Assembly (NCBI RefSeq): GCF_014212055.1
Contig: NZ_JACJVO010000032.1
Location: 1 to 64,000 of the forward strand
DNA: 64,000 nucleotides
From: Cohnella zeiphila
GTDB taxonomy: Bacteria > Bacillota > Bacilli > Paenibacillales > Paenibacillaceae
Reading direction: 5' to 3'
Part shown: one piece after another, positions 1-7,410 of the stretch
Layout: each line of letters begins with the position of its first letter
Numbering within the stretch: position 1 is the stretch's first letter
Notes under the pieces: generated by a model
The model's input: only the letters and a program-made list of their open reading frames with translations
Told to the model about the DNA's origin: nothing
The model's database searches: none
Program-made: the position numbers and the translations under genes

Positions 1-111
1 CCCCCAGGGCACACGGTGCCGCTAATTCCGCCGGCGCCCGCCTGCCCGCGGGACATAGCCGCCCGCGGTGCCGCCATCGCCCCGCCATCGCCCTCCGCCA
101 TCGCCGCCGCC

Positions 112-1401
112 TCACACCCAACCTTTCTCCATGGCCTTCAGGATCAAGGCCGCGAACAAGCTGTTGGACCAGGCGAACCAGGGACGGGAGAAGTCGGACG
201 GGTCGTCCGGGTGGAAGCCTTCGTGCATGTAGCCGGTGCCGGCATCGGTCTGAACGAGCGTCTCGATGAGCGCTTTGACCTCACCTTCGTCCGTCGACGT
301 CAGCGCCTGCATGGACAGGGCGAGGTGCCACACGTAGCCGCCCGGCGTGTGCGGGCTGCCGATGCCCTTGGCGAATTTGCCATCGAAATAGAACGGGTTG
401 TCGAAGCTGAGCGCGAACCGCCGCGTGTTCCGGTAGATCGGATCGTCCGCGGGCACGTAGCCGAGATACGGAATGGACAGAAGTCCGGGCGTGCCGGCGT
501 CGTCCATCAGCGAATAGTTGCCGAAGCCGTCGGTCTCGTAGGCGTAGATTCGGCCGTGAACCGGGTGGTGGACGATGCCGTAGGTCCGGATGCCGAAGTC
601 GATCTCCTTGCGCAGCTTCGCGGCCCTCTCGGCCAGATTGGCGTCGCCGAAGATGTCGGCGGCGATTTCGCGAATGTGCCCCAGGATGACCGCGGCGAAC
701 ATGTTCGCCGGAATGTTGTAGCCGAATTCGCAGGCGTCGTCGCTCGAACGGAAGCCGGACCAGCTCATGCCGGTATAGTTGACGGGCATTCCCCGGCCGT
801 CGTTGTACAGCGTCTCCGTATCCTTGTCCGTCTGCCGGATGAAGTGATACGGAGACTTTTCCCCGTGGCGCTGTTCGGTCCGAATCACCTCGACAATGCG
901 GGTCAGCGCCTGATAGCAGGCAGGGTCGAACCGGTCGGTCCGCCCGGTCCGCCCGGTCGTCTTCCAATACTCGTAGAGAAGCTGAACGGGGAAGCACAGC
1001 GAATCCAGCTCGTACTTGCGTTCCCACATCCAGGGGCTCAGGTCGCAGTCGTCGGTGTCGCGGTAATGCTTGCCGCTCGCCGTCTCATTGAAGGCGTTCG
1101 TGTACGGATCGAGGTTGATGTACATCATTTGCCTGGCGATCAGGCCGCCGATGATGCGCTGAAGGTCTTCGTCCTCCTTGGCGAACGGGAGATAGTGCCG
1201 CACCTGTTCGACGGAATCGCGCAGCCACATCGCGGGAATATCGCCGGTAAAAACAAAGGTGGTGCCGTCCTCCAGCAGCTTGGTCGTCGTCTCCAGCGTA
1301 TTGGGGAAGCAGTTGCGGAACAACTGGCGGAGCTTGGGACGGTGCGCGAGCCGCGCATCGGACTCCTCTAGCGCGCGAATGATGGAAGCGGGCAACTTCA
1401 T
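112..1401 (-). CDS. GH125 exo-alpha-1,6-mannosidase-like glycoside hydrolase
   Basis: The 429-residue protein fits glycoside hydrolase family 125, metal-independent exo-acting alpha-mannosidases that release mannose from alpha-1,6-linked mannosides. Family-like segments are TGDIPAMWLRDSVEQ near residue 55, DPYTNAFNE near 100 and the SPWMWERKYELDSLCFP stretch near 125. There is no signal peptide, so it probably acts in the cytoplasm on imported oligosaccharides. I chose the ATG at 1401 over a TTG six bases upstream because an AGGAGG lies eight bases before the ATG and only two before the TTG. It diverges from the sugar-importer operon and sits near a GH130 gene, a pairing that points to mannan or N-glycan fragments. 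Family call is strong; exact linkage is inferred. Confidence 0.9.
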   Translation of the reverse strand: MKLPASIIRALEESDARLAHRPKLRQLFRNCFPNTLETTTKLLEDGTTFVFTGDIPAMWLRDSVEQVRHYLPFAKEDEDLQRIIGGLIARQMMYINLDPYTNAFNETASGKHYRDTDDCDLSPWMWERKYELDSLCFPVQLLYEYWKTTGRTGRTDRFDPACYQALTRIVEVIRTEQRHGEKSPYHFIRQTDKDTETLYNDGRGMPVNYTGMSWSGFRSSDDACEFGYNIPANMFAAVILGHIREIAADIFGDANLAERAAKLRKEIDFGIRTYGIVHHPVHGRIYAYETDGFGNYSLMDDAGTPGLLSIPYLGYVPADDPIYRNTRRFALSFDNPFYFDGKFAKGIGSPHTPGGYVWHLALSMQALTSTDEGEVKALIETLVQTDAGTGYMHEGFHPDDPSDFSRPWFAWSNSLFAALILKAMEKGWV

Positions 1402-1633
1402 CGTCAATTCCTCCTGTATGCACGATTCCCTTCAAGATTGCACAGCGGCATGCGCGCGGCAATAGGTAGGTTTTGCACGGCGATACGTAGGTCAAAGATG
1501 ACACATTCGGCGTTCGAACCCGCGGCACAGGCCTGACAATGCACATCCTACATATTTACCGTGTCCGGATCTCTCCCTAGAATCACCTGTAAGGGTTTGC
1601 AAAAACGACTCGAAGGGAGAGGACCCACCAGAG
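1402..1633. promoter_or_regulatory. Divergent intergenic region between GH125 and the importer operon
   Basis: These 232 bases must hold the promoters of both the minus-strand mannosidase and the plus-strand permease operon. A Shine-Dalgarno AGGAGG belongs to the mannosidase, and GGGAGAGG near 1613-1621 precedes the permease ATG. I could not pick a convincing -35/-10 pair on either strand, and no clear long inverted repeat is visible. Confidence 0.4.
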
Positions 1634-2578
1634 ATGATCGAAGCGTCGCGAATCGCAAGCAAACCGATCGGCCGCCAGTCGCGGGGCCGCCGGATGCTGC
1701 GCAATTGGGAACTGTATCTTTTTCTCGTACCGGCGATTGCCTATTTCCTCGTCTTTTATTACTGGCCGATGTACGGGATCCAAATCGCATTCAAAAACTA
1801 TGTTCCTTCCAAAGGATTTCTCGGAAGCCCCTGGGTGGGGTTCGAGCATTTCGAACGCTTTTTCCATTCCTATTACTTCTGGGATCTGTTGTGGAATACG
1901 CTCAGCATCAGCTTCTACGCGCTGGCCGTCGGATTCCCGCTTCCCATCATCCTGGCGCTGGCCTTCAACGAGGTGCGCAACGGCGCCTTCAAGAAGACGG
2001 TCCAAACCGTCACCTACGCGCCGCACTTTATTTCCATGGTCGTCATGTGCGGAATGATCATGACGTTCCTGTCCCCGTCCAGCGGGATGATCGTGAGGAT
2101 CATCGAGCTTCTCGGCATGGAGCCGGCGGCGTTCCTGACCGACCCGCACTGGTTCAAAACCGTTTACGTCCTGTCCGAGGTCTGGCAGAGCACGGGCTGG
2201 GGCGCCATCATCTACCTCGCCGCGCTCTCGGGCGTGGATCCTCAACTGCACGAAGCGGCCATTGTCGACGGGGCCGGCCGGTTCAAGCGAATGTGGCATA
2301 TCAACCTGCCCGCCATCGTGCCGACCATCGTCATTCTGCTGATCCTGAACATGGGGAATATTCTCGGGGTGGGCTACGAGAAGATTTTGCTGCTGCAAAA
2401 TCCGCTGAACATGGAGTCCTCCGACGTGATCTCCACCTTCGTCTACCGGTCGGCTCTGGTCAACGGACAGTACAGCTTCTCGACGGCCGTCGGGCTGTTC
2501 AACTCGGTAATCAACGCGTTTATGCTCGTCGTGGTCAACCTCATCGCCAAACGCACGTCCAACAACAGTCTATGGTAA
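1634..2578 (+). CDS. ABC sugar transporter permease, LplB/UgpA type
   Basis: This 314-residue inner-membrane protein is one half of the permease of a carbohydrate ABC importer. It has about six hydrophobic segments, starting with LYLFLVPAIAYFLVFYYWP near residue 27. The cytoplasmic EAA loop that docks the ATPase reads EAAIVDGAGRFKRMWHINLP near residue 213. It heads an operon with a second permease, a lipoprotein and GH130. No ATPase gene is in the locus; in this family a shared MsmX-type ATPase encoded elsewhere usually serves several importers, which is inference here. Substrate is predicted as mannosides from the flanking enzymes. Confidence 0.92.
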   Translation: MIEASRIASKPIGRQSRGRRMLRNWELYLFLVPAIAYFLVFYYWPMYGIQIAFKNYVPSKGFLGSPWVGFEHFERFFHSYYFWDLLWNTLSISFYALAVGFPLPIILALAFNEVRNGAFKKTVQTVTYAPHFISMVVMCGMIMTFLSPSSGMIVRIIELLGMEPAAFLTDPHWFKTVYVLSEVWQSTGWGAIIYLAALSGVDPQLHEAAIVDGAGRFKRMWHINLPAIVPTIVILLILNMGNILGVGYEKILLLQNPLNMESSDVISTFVYRSALVNGQYSFSTAVGLFNSVINAFMLVVVNLIAKRTSNNSLW

Positions 2579-2605
2579 ATCCATTCGGAAAGGAGAGTGC
2601 GAGTC

Positions 2606-3517
2606 ATGGTGCCCGCCATCAAGGAATCCAATAGAGACCGGCTGTTTCTGTTCCTGAACTACCTGTTCGTCACCGTGGCGCTGATCGTCGTCGCCTATCC
2701 CGTCCTTTACATCATCAGCGCGTCGGTCAGCGATCCCGTCGAGGTCAGCTCGGGCCGAATGTGGCTGTATCCCAGGAGTCTCACCTTCGACGGCTATTCG
2801 CTGGTGTTCGAGAACGCGAAGATCTGGCGAGGCTACGCGAATACGATCCTGTACACCTTCGTCGGAACGCTGCTGAACCTGTTCGTGACGCTCCCCGCGG
2901 CGTACGCTCTGAGCCGAAGGGATCTGGCCGGCCGCAAGTTCGTGATGGGCATGTTTCTGGTCACGATGTTTTTCAGCGGCGGTCTGGTTCCCACCTATCT
3001 GGTGGTCAAAGACCTGCATCTGATCAACACGATGGGCGCGCTGATCCTGCCCGTCGCGGCTTCGGTGTACAACATCATCGTGGCCAGAACCTTCTTCAGC
3101 TCCACGATTCCGGGCGAGCTGACGGAAGCGGCCTATATGGACGGCTGCAACAATTTCCGCCTGTTCCTTGGCATCATTCTGCCCTTGTCGAAGCCGATCA
3201 TCGCGGTCATGGCACTGTTCTACGGCGTCGCTCACTGGAACAGCTACTTCCCTGCTTTGATCTATCTGAACGACGAGGTCAAATATCCGCTGCAGATGGT
3301 GCTCCGGCAAATTCTCGTCCTTCAGGAGATGACGGCCGAGACGACCGGCGCCGCCATCAGCGGGGACATCGCCCAAGCGATGAATTCGAAAGCGGAGATC
3401 GCTTCGCTCGTCAAGTATGCCGTCATTATCGTTTCCACCCTGCCGGTTATCGCCGTGTACCCTTTTCTGCAGCGGTATTTCGTTCAAGGGGTCATGATCG
3501 GTTCGGTAAAAGGCTGA
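2606..3517 (+). CDS. ABC sugar transporter permease, YtcP/UgpE type
   Basis: The 303-residue protein is the second permease subunit, pairing with the LplB-type protein 27 bases upstream. It has a first membrane segment at about residues 15-38 and the EAA loop ELTEAAYMDGCNNFRLFLGI near residue 170, and it ends with the typical YPFLQRYFVQGVMIGSVKG tail of the family. I start it at the ATG at 2606 because AAAGGAG at 2589-2595 is ten bases upstream; the GTG at 2597 would sit directly on that site. It is the second gene of the importer operon. Confidence 0.92.
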   Translation: MVPAIKESNRDRLFLFLNYLFVTVALIVVAYPVLYIISASVSDPVEVSSGRMWLYPRSLTFDGYSLVFENAKIWRGYANTILYTFVGTLLNLFVTLPAAYALSRRDLAGRKFVMGMFLVTMFFSGGLVPTYLVVKDLHLINTMGALILPVAASVYNIIVARTFFSSTIPGELTEAAYMDGCNNFRLFLGIILPLSKPIIAVMALFYGVAHWNSYFPALIYLNDEVKYPLQMVLRQILVLQEMTAETTGAAISGDIAQAMNSKAEIASLVKYAVIIVSTLPVIAVYPFLQRYFVQGVMIGSVKG

Positions 3518-3543
3518 GCGGCACGATCGGCAGGTAGAATGCG

Positions 3544-3590
3544 GTAATAACGAAGATCGGAGAGCCTGATCTCTCTTCTTCGATTATTAT
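3544..3590 (+). promoter_or_regulatory. Stem-loop between permease and binding-protein genes
   Basis: The arm starting TAATAACGAAGA and the arm ending TTCTTCGATTATTA can form a long imperfect hairpin with a CCTGAT loop. No T-run follows, and an AAGGAGG ribosome site lies just downstream. Such stem-loops ahead of the binding-protein gene often stabilise the downstream message so that this subunit is made in excess. That role is inferred from position. Confidence 0.5.
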
Positions 3591-3615
3591 AGGAAGATAT
3601 CCAAGGAGGACGAGT

Positions 3616-5241
3616 ATGAACAAGATGAAGAAAAGCGGGGCTCTGCTGCTGTCCGCCGCCATGTCCGTGGCGCTGCTGGCCGGCTGCGGTTCGTCGGGCA
3701 ACGACGAGGCGAAGGGAGCGAACGGCTCCGGCTCCGGCACGGCCGATAACGTAGCGAAGGAAGGCTTCCCGATCGTCAAGGAGCCGCTCACGCTGACCCT
3801 GACCGCGCCCGACGTCGGCATTCAGAACTGGGACAACATGAAGGTATTGCAAGAGATGGAGAAGCTGACCGGCATTCATCTGAAGATTCAGAACGCGCCG
3901 AAGGAGAGCTTCGAGACGAAGAAGAACCTGATCTTCGCTTCGGGCAACTACCCGGACATTTTCTATGCGGCCGGATTGACGACCGCCGAGCAAATGAACT
4001 ACGGGGGACAGGGCATCCTGGTCCCGCTCGAAAACCTGATCGACAGCTACGCGCCGAACTTCAAAAAGATTCTGGACGAGAATCCCGATATCCGCAAGTC
4101 GATCACCGCGCCGGACGGCCATATCTACGCGCTGCCGGTCATTGAATTCAACCAGCCCTGGTACCGTAACCCGATGTGGTACAACGGCGATTTTCTGAAG
4201 GCGCTTCATGTTACCAAGCTGCCGGAGACGACGGAGGAGCTGTATACGTACCTCAAGCGGGTCAAGGACGAAGATCCGAACGGGAACGGCAAGAAGGATG
4301 AGATTCCGCTCTCCTCTTCCCCTTCCAACGGCAACAGCCTGCGGGATATTCGCACCTGGCTGCTCGGCGCCTTCGGCATCTACGAGGAGGAGATCTATGT
4401 CGACGACAACGACAAGGTCCATTACACGCCGATGGAGGAAGGCTACAAGGATTATCTGACGTACATGAACCGCCTCTGGAACGATGATCTGCTGGACCAC
4501 GAGAGCTTCTCGCAGACGGCCGAGCAGAAGAAGGCCAAGGCGCAGAACAACCAGGTGGCCCTTTTCTCGGACTGGAACGCCTACATGACCAAGGGCGGCG
4601 AGCCGAGCATGGACGACCCGATGTTCCTTCCCGTGAAAAGCGACAAAGTGGACAAGCCGGCCATCGCCATGAACAAAGGCATTACGCCGGGCGCCTTCGC
4701 CATCTCGAAGACGAACCCCTCCCCGGAAGCTTCGATGCGCTGGGTGGACTATATTTATTCCTATGAAGGCGCCATGCTGTTCAACAAGGGGCCGGAGGGC
4801 GTGCTCTGGAAATATACGGACAAAAGCACGCTGACCAAAGAGTATCTTCCGGTTCCGGGAGGCGGCGACCGCGAGGAGTACCGGGCGACGATCACGCCGA
4901 ACTACGGCATCCCGGCGCCGACCATCTCCCTGCCGGAAATCCAGAAAGGGCTGCTCGGCGATTTCGACGAGTGGGTCGCCAACGAGACGCAGACCAAGCT
5001 GATCGACAACGGGGCGCGGATTCCGTTCCCGACCTTGTTCCTGACCCCCGACGAGCAGACGGAGGTCACGACGATGAGCGCCGACCTGAACACGTACGTG
5101 CGTCAGATGGAAGCGAAGTTCATTACCGGCAACGAGCCGCTGGCGAACTGGGACAAGTACCTGGACACCGTCAAGAAGATGGGCGGCGACCGCATGGCGG
5201 AAATCTATCAAACGGCTTACGACCGCTGGAAAAAGAGCTGA
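3616..5241 (+). CDS. Extracellular solute-binding lipoprotein, LplA/YtcQ type
   Basis: This 541-residue protein is the substrate-binding lipoprotein of the importer. The signal peptide ends in the lipobox LLAGC with Cys24 as the lipidated residue, followed by a Gly/Ser-rich linker. The remainder has the large two-lobed layout of family 1 binding proteins (TLTAPDVGIQNWDNMKV, IFASGNYPDIFYAAG, DEDPNGNGKKDEIPL). The last motif resembles the calcium-binding loop seen in alginate-binding-like members. AAGGAGG precedes the ATG. Its length is typical of Paenibacillus proteins of this type. Ligand is inferred as a manno-oligosaccharide. Confidence 0.93.
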   Translation: MNKMKKSGALLLSAAMSVALLAGCGSSGNDEAKGANGSGSGTADNVAKEGFPIVKEPLTLTLTAPDVGIQNWDNMKVLQEMEKLTGIHLKIQNAPKESFETKKNLIFASGNYPDIFYAAGLTTAEQMNYGGQGILVPLENLIDSYAPNFKKILDENPDIRKSITAPDGHIYALPVIEFNQPWYRNPMWYNGDFLKALHVTKLPETTEELYTYLKRVKDEDPNGNGKKDEIPLSSSPSNGNSLRDIRTWLLGAFGIYEEEIYVDDNDKVHYTPMEEGYKDYLTYMNRLWNDDLLDHESFSQTAEQKKAKAQNNQVALFSDWNAYMTKGGEPSMDDPMFLPVKSDKVDKPAIAMNKGITPGAFAISKTNPSPEASMRWVDYIYSYEGAMLFNKGPEGVLWKYTDKSTLTKEYLPVPGGGDREEYRATITPNYGIPAPTISLPEIQKGLLGDFDEWVANETQTKLIDNGARIPFPTLFLTPDEQTEVTTMSADLNTYVRQMEAKFITGNEPLANWDKYLDTVKKMGGDRMAEIYQTAYDRWKKS

Positions 5242-5326
5242 CCGCTGCAACCGTTATCGTCGGCCGAAGGCCGATTGATCGGTTGTCGGCACGCTGCAAC
5301 CGAAGGAGCAGGAGGAGACACACCCG

Positions 5327-6343
5327 ATGAAAATCACCAGACACGCGAGCAATCCGATCGTCGTTCCGGGCCTGTACGAGTGGCGGAAAGTGACCGTCTT
5401 CAATCCGGCGGTCATTATCGACGACGGCAAGTTCTATATGATCGAGCGGACGGCGGGCTCGCTGACGCCCTGCAAGAACTTCCTGGGCCTGCTGGAGAGC
5501 GACGACGGCGTCGTCTTCACCCATGTCAAGGACGAGCCGATCGTGACGCCGGACATGCTGGGCTTTCCTTACGGCAGCGTCCAGGACCCGCGGATCGTCA
5601 AGATCGACGGCGTCTTCTATCTGAATTACGCCCTGCGGCCGTGCGCCATGAACTATTATCCGACGGGAGCGGGCGTGCCGAACCGTTCTTTTCCCGACTA
5701 CCCGGAAGGTTGGGGCCAAGAGGAGGGCCACTGGCTGACCCGCTCGTCGATCGTGAAGTCGACGAACCTGATCGACTGGGAATTCGTATCGGACACGACG
5801 CCGCTTCACATCAACGACCGCGACAACATCCTGTTCCCGGAGAAGATCAACGGCAAGTTCGCGCTGCTTCGCAGACCGGAGGAATATATCGGAGAAGCGT
5901 ACGGCACCGACAGCGCGGCGATGTGGATCACCTATTCCGAGGACCTGATTCATTGGGAGGAGCCGAAGCTGCTGGCCAAGGCGGAGAACTCCGCCTGGGA
6001 ATCGCGCAAGATCGGAGGCTCGACGCCGCCGGTGCGGACGGACAAGGGCTGGCTCGTGCTGTATCACGGGGTGGACGATCAGGTCGTCTATCGCGTCGGC
6101 GCCATTCTGCTCGACCTGGACAACCCGGAGAAGGTCATCGCCCGGACGAAAAATTTCATCATGGAGCCGGAGACGTACTACGAGAAGTTCGGCTATCAAA
6201 TTCCGAACGTCATCTTTCCGACGGGGAACGTGGTCAAGGACGGGCTTCTGTACATCTATTACGGCGTGACCGACACCGCCATCGCGCTGGCGACGGTTCC
6301 GCTCGACGAACTGGTGGAGCATATTCTGAACGAGCCGCAATAA
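5327..6343 (+). CDS. GH130 mannoside phosphorylase-like enzyme
   Basis: The 338-residue protein matches glycoside hydrolase family 130, five-bladed beta-propeller enzymes that phosphorolyse or hydrolyse beta-mannosides. Family-like segments include NPAVIIDDGKFYMIERT near residue 26, GSVQDPRIVKIDGVFYLNY near 84, and a C-terminal YYGVTDTAIALATV. The probable catalytic aspartate is in QDPR. There is no signal peptide. It is the last gene of the importer operon and is followed by a hairpin terminator. Phosphorolysis would give mannose 1-phosphate without using ATP, which suits a cytoplasmic importer-linked enzyme. Whether it is a phosphorylase or a hydrolase cannot be settled from the sequence alone. 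Confidence 0.88.
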   Translation: MKITRHASNPIVVPGLYEWRKVTVFNPAVIIDDGKFYMIERTAGSLTPCKNFLGLLESDDGVVFTHVKDEPIVTPDMLGFPYGSVQDPRIVKIDGVFYLNYALRPCAMNYYPTGAGVPNRSFPDYPEGWGQEEGHWLTRSSIVKSTNLIDWEFVSDTTPLHINDRDNILFPEKINGKFALLRRPEEYIGEAYGTDSAAMWITYSEDLIHWEEPKLLAKAENSAWESRKIGGSTPPVRTDKGWLVLYHGVDDQVVYRVGAILLDLDNPEKVIARTKNFIMEPETYYEKFGYQIPNVIFPTGNVVKDGLLYIYYGVTDTAIALATVPLDELVEHILNEPQ

Positions 6344-6414
6344 TGGGGGAGGGAAGGGAGCAAAAAAATCAGGGGATGGTCCAAATCATAGGCAAAGGGC
6401 CAAAAAATCAAGAA

Positions 6415-6448
6415 AAAGAGCGGGTTATCGAAAAGATGCCCGCTCTTT
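6415..6448 (+). terminator. Hairpin terminator after GH130
   Basis: AAAGAGCGGG at 6415-6424 pairs perfectly with CCCGCTCTTT at 6439-6448 across a 14-base loop. It lies 70 bases after the GH130 stop codon. Only three T residues close the stem, so termination may be partial, but nothing else marks the operon end. Confidence 0.65.
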
Positions 6449-6605
6449 AGCTCTTGATCCGATGATTTGCATCGTTAGCGCACCGAGCCAGGCTTCGGAA
6501 AGCGCTGCTAACGATGTTTTGCATCGCAAGCGCACCGGCTCACCGCCGAAGTCTGACGAATGGGCTCTTGATGCGATGATTTGCATCGTTAGCGCACCGG
6601 CTGGC
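6449..6605. repeat. Three copies of a ~30-bp intergenic repeat
   Basis: The unit GATGATTTGCATCGTTAGCG followed by CACCG occurs at about 6461-6485 and 6576-6600, with a diverged copy (GATGTTTTGCATCGCAAGCG) at about 6513-6537. Copies one and three are also preceded by the same GCTCTTGAT. Each unit contains the short palindrome CGATG-ATTTG-CATCG, so each could form a small hairpin. No gene is visible in this stretch. Confidence 0.6.
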
Positions 6606-6694
6606 AGGTAAGCCCTGTGAATTGGGCGTGCATGTCCCACAAACTTCGTTCGCAGGCAGTCAAGGCGAGCTGCCTGCCGACCTGCCCGGCTGAG

Positions 6695-7282
6695 CTAAGC
6701 TTTAGCGGGTCTGTAGGTTACCAAGAGGGACCCCACCTTAAGTGCTTTGACGTCCGCGAGATGGAATTCCTTCTGCTCCTTAAGATCGTCAAACAAATGC
6801 TCGCCTACGTTGACCACAACCGGGTGCATGACGATCTGATATTCGTCAATGAGATTTGCGTCTGCAAGCGATCGCACGAGCGTTGGACTGCCGAAAATAA
6901 CAATGTCGCCACCGTCGCCGTTTTTTAGGTCCTTAATTTGCTCTTCTATATTACTGCCGGTCAATGGTTTTGGAGCTTCGAATTCTCCCCATTTAAGCTT
7001 GCCCGGCGGGCGGGCGCTTGTGACAACTAGCTTGTGGGCGTTGTTTATCTTATCGCCCAGGCTTGAACCTCGAGTATTCGGCCACTTTCTGGAGAGGTCT
7101 TCGTAGGTTCCGCGGCCAAGCAAAATGGTATCGGCCGTCTCGAAAATATTCAATAGATACTGGGAACCTTCCTCAATGCCGGCGCTATTTCTCCAGACCG
7201 ACCAGTCGGTCTTGTCCTCGCTTGGGTCGCCGGTGACAACCCCATTCATCGTACTGTGAATGAATAGAATGATTTTACGCAT
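6695..7282 (-). CDS. Dihydrofolate reductase-fold (RibD C-terminal-like) protein
   Basis: The 195-residue protein belongs to the DHFR/RibD-C reductase superfamily, common stand-alone proteins of unknown substrate that probably bind NADPH. Characteristic segments are FIHSTMNGVVTG near the N-terminus, ETADTILLGRGTYEDLSRKW near residue 50, and GGDIVIFGSPTLVRSLADANLIDEY near 125. The ATG at 7282 has AAAGGA nine bases upstream, so I prefer it to the TTG at 7300. It runs opposite to the GH130 operon and shows no clear link to mannoside metabolism. Confidence 0.85.
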   Translation of the reverse strand: MRKIILFIHSTMNGVVTGDPSEDKTDWSVWRNSAGIEEGSQYLLNIFETADTILLGRGTYEDLSRKWPNTRGSSLGDKINNAHKLVVTSARPPGKLKWGEFEAPKPLTGSNIEEQIKDLKNGDGGDIVIFGSPTLVRSLADANLIDEYQIVMHPVVVNVGEHLFDDLKEQKEFHLADVKALKVGSLLVTYRPAKA

Positions 7283-7410
7283 GAACGATCGTCCTTTCAA
7301 TCTTTGATAGTCGTCATATTGTTTCTCCTTTATTTAGACGAAATGAGATTACGATATTCATCGGTGTAATTTTGGACATGGTCCTTATTCGTCTTTGCCG
7401 CAGCTCCCGG

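Noticed and set aside
16-1371. Long plus-strand frame opposite the GH125 gene (451 residues)
   Set aside because: It is antisense to a clear glycoside hydrolase in GC-rich DNA, and its product is a low-complexity Arg/Val-rich chain with no domain.
3484-5250. 588-residue minus-strand frame opposite the first binding lipoprotein
   Set aside because: No recognisable motif, composition typical of an antisense shadow, and the plus-strand lipoprotein is certain.
6449-6605. Possible CRISPR array
   Set aside because: Only three imperfect units with uneven spacing, no spacers of constant length and no cas genes.
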